A stretch of DNA of 64,000 bases from Streptomyces sp. DvalAA-43 (lineage in GTDB: Bacteria; Actinomycetota; Actinomycetes; Streptomycetales; Streptomycetaceae), in assembly GCF_900091725.1 (NCBI RefSeq), contig NZ_FMBW01000039.1, forward strand, positions 62,001-126,000, written 5' to 3'. The stretch's first letter is position 1; every line of letters starts with the position of its first letter. The notes beneath the pieces were generated by a model. That model saw only the letters and a list, made by a program, of their open reading frames with translations, made no database searches and was not told the origin of the DNA. This document shows, one piece after another, positions 62,498 through 64,000 of the stretch. The position numbers and the translations under genes are program-made.

Positions 62498-63237
62498 GAG
62501 ATGCGCAGCAGCTTTCGGTGGGGAACCGCGACCCGGGTGAGAGCGGGATCGTCGGGGCGGTCGGGGTCGTACACGGCGAGGACGTCCCGCTTGAGGGCGA
62601 CGCGTTCCACGACGGTCGGGACCTCGTGGCGCACCCCGGCCTCGTCGTCGAACACCACGGTGACCTCACCGTACTTACGGCCGGCCGACCGCCAGCCCTC
62701 CAGCACCGCGTGGGCCGTGGTGTAGCGGCGCGACAGCCTGCGCAGTCCCGCGGTACGCCGCAGGCTCACCGCCGCGCCCCACCAGGCGGCGAGGCAGCCC
62801 ACGCCCGCGGCGGACCACAGGAAGGTGAGCCACTGGGAGACGGCGAAATCGCCCAGCGGAAGGAAGATGTGGAAGCTGGTGACGGTGGACCGCTCGACCT
62901 GTCCCTCCGCCAGCGCGTCGTACCAGCCGGCCGCGGCCGCGACGGCGGAGAGTGCGATCATCGCGCCGGGCGCGGCCCGGTGCAGGTACCGGGCGCTGAG
63001 CACACCGAGGGCGGCCGCGAAGGCCACGCCGAGCATCGGGGACATGGACGCGAGCTGGTCGCTGGCACAGCCCCCGGCCATGTCGCAGGACCACTGCACA
63101 CCGGCCGCCTCGTGGCTGGAGATGTACCACATCATCCAGACCTGCCACACCATCAGTGCGCAGGCGATGACTCGCATCGCCTGCGCATAGGCCTTCTGCC
63201 GCACTGTCCGCCCTCGTCCTCGCCACATCACGGGCAT
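62494..63237 (-). CDS. Membrane protein with DUF3592-like module
   Basis: A 247-residue protein if started at ATG 63237 (MPVMWRGRGR); ATG 63228 and a longer frame from 63291 are alternatives and no clear ribosome site decides. Four to five membrane segments (about 20-38, 63-85, 90-105, 130-165) are followed by a soluble C-terminal beta-rich part (GEVTVVFDDEAGVRHEVP, LAVYDPDRPDDP). Coupled by ATGA to the next gene, which has a related module, so the two likely form a complex. Role unknown; common in Streptomyces. Confidence 0.65.
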   Translation of the reverse strand: MPVMWRGRGRTVRQKAYAQAMRVIACALMVWQVWMMWYISSHEAAGVQWSCDMAGGCASDQLASMSPMLGVAFAAALGVLSARYLHRAAPGAMIALSAVAAAAGWYDALAEGQVERSTVTSFHIFLPLGDFAVSQWLTFLWSAAGVGCLAAWWGAAVSLRRTAGLRRLSRRYTTAHAVLEGWRSAGRKYGEVTVVFDDEAGVRHEVPTVVERVALKRDVLAVYDPDRPDDPALTRVAVPHRKLLRIS

Positions 63238-63318
63238 TGACGTGCCCCGGTGGACGATATACGTGCTGTCCACACCCTGTCCGTGATCCACACCACGCCG
63301 GCCGGAGTGCGGCAGCGC

Positions 63319-64000
63319 TCAGACCGCCCTGTTCAGGGCCTTCGGCACCCAGCGGAGCTGGGCGGCCTCCTGGAACATGGCACCGCCCTCGTGCCCGTTG
63401 AACGGGTAGACCTCGATCTCCTTCTCGCCCGGGTACGCGTTGTGGGCGGCGAAGACCGTGGACGGCGGGCAGACCTGGTCCATCAGGGCGACGGAGAAGA
63501 GCGCGGGGGCGCTGCCCCGGGCGGCGAAGGACACCCCGTCGAAGTACGACAGGGTGCGCAGCACGGTCTCCTCCTTGCCGCGGTGCATCTTGAGGTAGCG
63601 GGCTATCTCCGCGTACGGGTTGGAGTCGGTGAGGGTGACGGCCCGTCCGAAGTGGCACAGGAACGGGACGTCGGCGGCTATGGCGGCCAGGTCGGGGACG
63701 AGTGCGCCGACCGCGAGGGCGATGCCGCCGCCCTGGCTGCCGCCGAGTGCGACGGTGCGGGCGGGGTCGGCGAGCGGATGGGAGCGGGCCGCTTCCACGG
63801 CGCGTACCGCATCGGCGTGGACCCGGCGGTAGAAGTAGCTCTCCGGGTCCTCGATGCCCCGGGTCATGAAGCCCGCGAGGGAGGGGCCCGAGCCGACCGG
63901 GTCGGGGGTGTCGCCGACGTTGCCGCCGCTGCCCTGGCCGCGTACGTCCATGATGAAGTGGGCGAAGCCGGCCAGCGGCCACATGCCCCAGCAGTGCGGC
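63319..64000 (-). CDS. Acetylxylan esterase/cephalosporin-C deacetylase-family hydrolase (partial)
   Basis: The last 227 residues are visible; the N-terminal part lies beyond the right edge. The alpha/beta-hydrolase nucleophile Ser is in [17 protein letters not shown] (about 100 residues into the visible part), preceded by [12 protein letters not shown], and later [16 protein letters not shown] and FNGHEGG supply the Asp and His, respectively. AXE1 enzymes remove acetyl groups from xylo-oligosaccharides and other sugar acetates. No secretion signal can be judged. Its nearness to the glycan-catabolic genes is suggestive, but the kinase and two membrane genes lie between. Confidence 0.85.
   Translation of the reverse strand, partial: PHCWGMWPLAGFAHFIMDVRGQGSGGNVGDTPDPVGSGPSLAGFMTRGIEDPESYFYRRVHADAVRAVEAARSHPLADPARTVALGGSQGGGIALAVGALVPDLAAIAADVPFLCHFGRAVTLTDSNPYAEIARYLKMHRGKEETVLRTLSYFDGVSFAARGSAPALFSVALMDQVCPPSTVFAAHNAYPGEKEIEVYPFNGHEGGAMFQEAAQLRWVPKALNRAV

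Noticed and set aside
1..64000. Mobile elements, CRISPR arrays, tRNA or rRNA genes
   Set aside because: No transposase or integrase motifs, no regular spaced repeats and no cloverleaf-like sequence were recognised anywhere in the window.

Overview
The window is a continuous chromosomal stretch from a high-GC actinomycete, almost certainly a Streptomyces. Evidence is the very high GC content, strong third-position GC bias (which creates long antisense shadow frames), frequent GTG starts, ATGA/GTGA coupling, and typical Streptomyces families (MmyB-type regulator, SCO6745, DUF6629, DUF1876, DUF6381, MASE1 and SpoIIE-type phosphatase proteins). I saw no tRNA, rRNA, CRISPR array, insertion sequence or prophage. 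Both edges cut a gene: an acyl-CoA oxidase/dehydrogenase on the left and an acetylxylan-esterase-like hydrolase on the right.

Region 1 (1-19.7 kb) is mixed housekeeping and accessory genes: a stand-alone ketosynthase next to an acyl-CoA oxidase, a membrane protein, a PfkB sugar kinase behind a remnant of a GH32 fructanase, an alternative ribosomal protein L31, a metal-siderophore-type binding protein without a signal peptide, two efflux transporters each divergent from its own regulator (one with a clear LysR palindrome), phosphoglucomutase, a Tat-exported PHP phosphoesterase, and a TetR/AidB-like acyl-CoA dehydrogenase pair. It ends in two convergent damaged genes: an SCO6745-family gene with no usable stop and a frameshifted DUF6629 gene.

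Region 2 (19.8-27.8 kb, minus strand) is a tightly coupled molybdenum hydroxylase operon: DUF1876, 2Fe-2S subunit, large Mo subunit, FAD subunit, MoxR ATPase, VWA protein, XdhC and CoxG. The large subunit carries the form II motif AYRGAGR, so it is CO-dehydrogenase-like but its substrate is unknown. A PP2C phosphatase and a MASE1 membrane protein follow on the other strand.

Region 3 (30-46.3 kb) is an exopolysaccharide locus. It has a polyprenyl-phosphate glycosylphosphotransferase, GDP-fucose synthesis (gmd, fcl), a secreted propeller/Fn3/LamG protein, a lipoprotein, three glycosyltransferases, a polymerase, a flippase, a Wzz-like protein whose tyrosine-kinase motifs are destroyed, and a cytidylyltransferase facing a CDP-alcohol phosphotransferase. 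Together these predict a fucose-containing polymer, perhaps carrying a phospho-alcohol, assembled by a Wzx/Wzy-like route.

Region 4 (46.4-64 kb) begins with RNase HI and a small DUF6381 protein, then holds a glycan or sugar-acid catabolic locus: PmoA/DUF6807, 2-hydroxyacid dehydrogenase, enolase-superfamily dehydratase, LacI regulator, GntR-LacI hybrid regulator, FAD oxidoreductase, Gfo/Idh/MocA dehydrogenase, NodB-like deacetylase and GH38 alpha-mannosidase. Three near-identical LacI-type boxes tie three of its transcription units together, and a separate cluster of TTGACGCGTCAA-like sites lies before the GntR-LacI gene. A receptor serine/threonine kinase, two membrane proteins and the partial esterase close the window. 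The exopolysaccharide locus and the two-regulator catabolic locus are the best candidates for an undescribed system.
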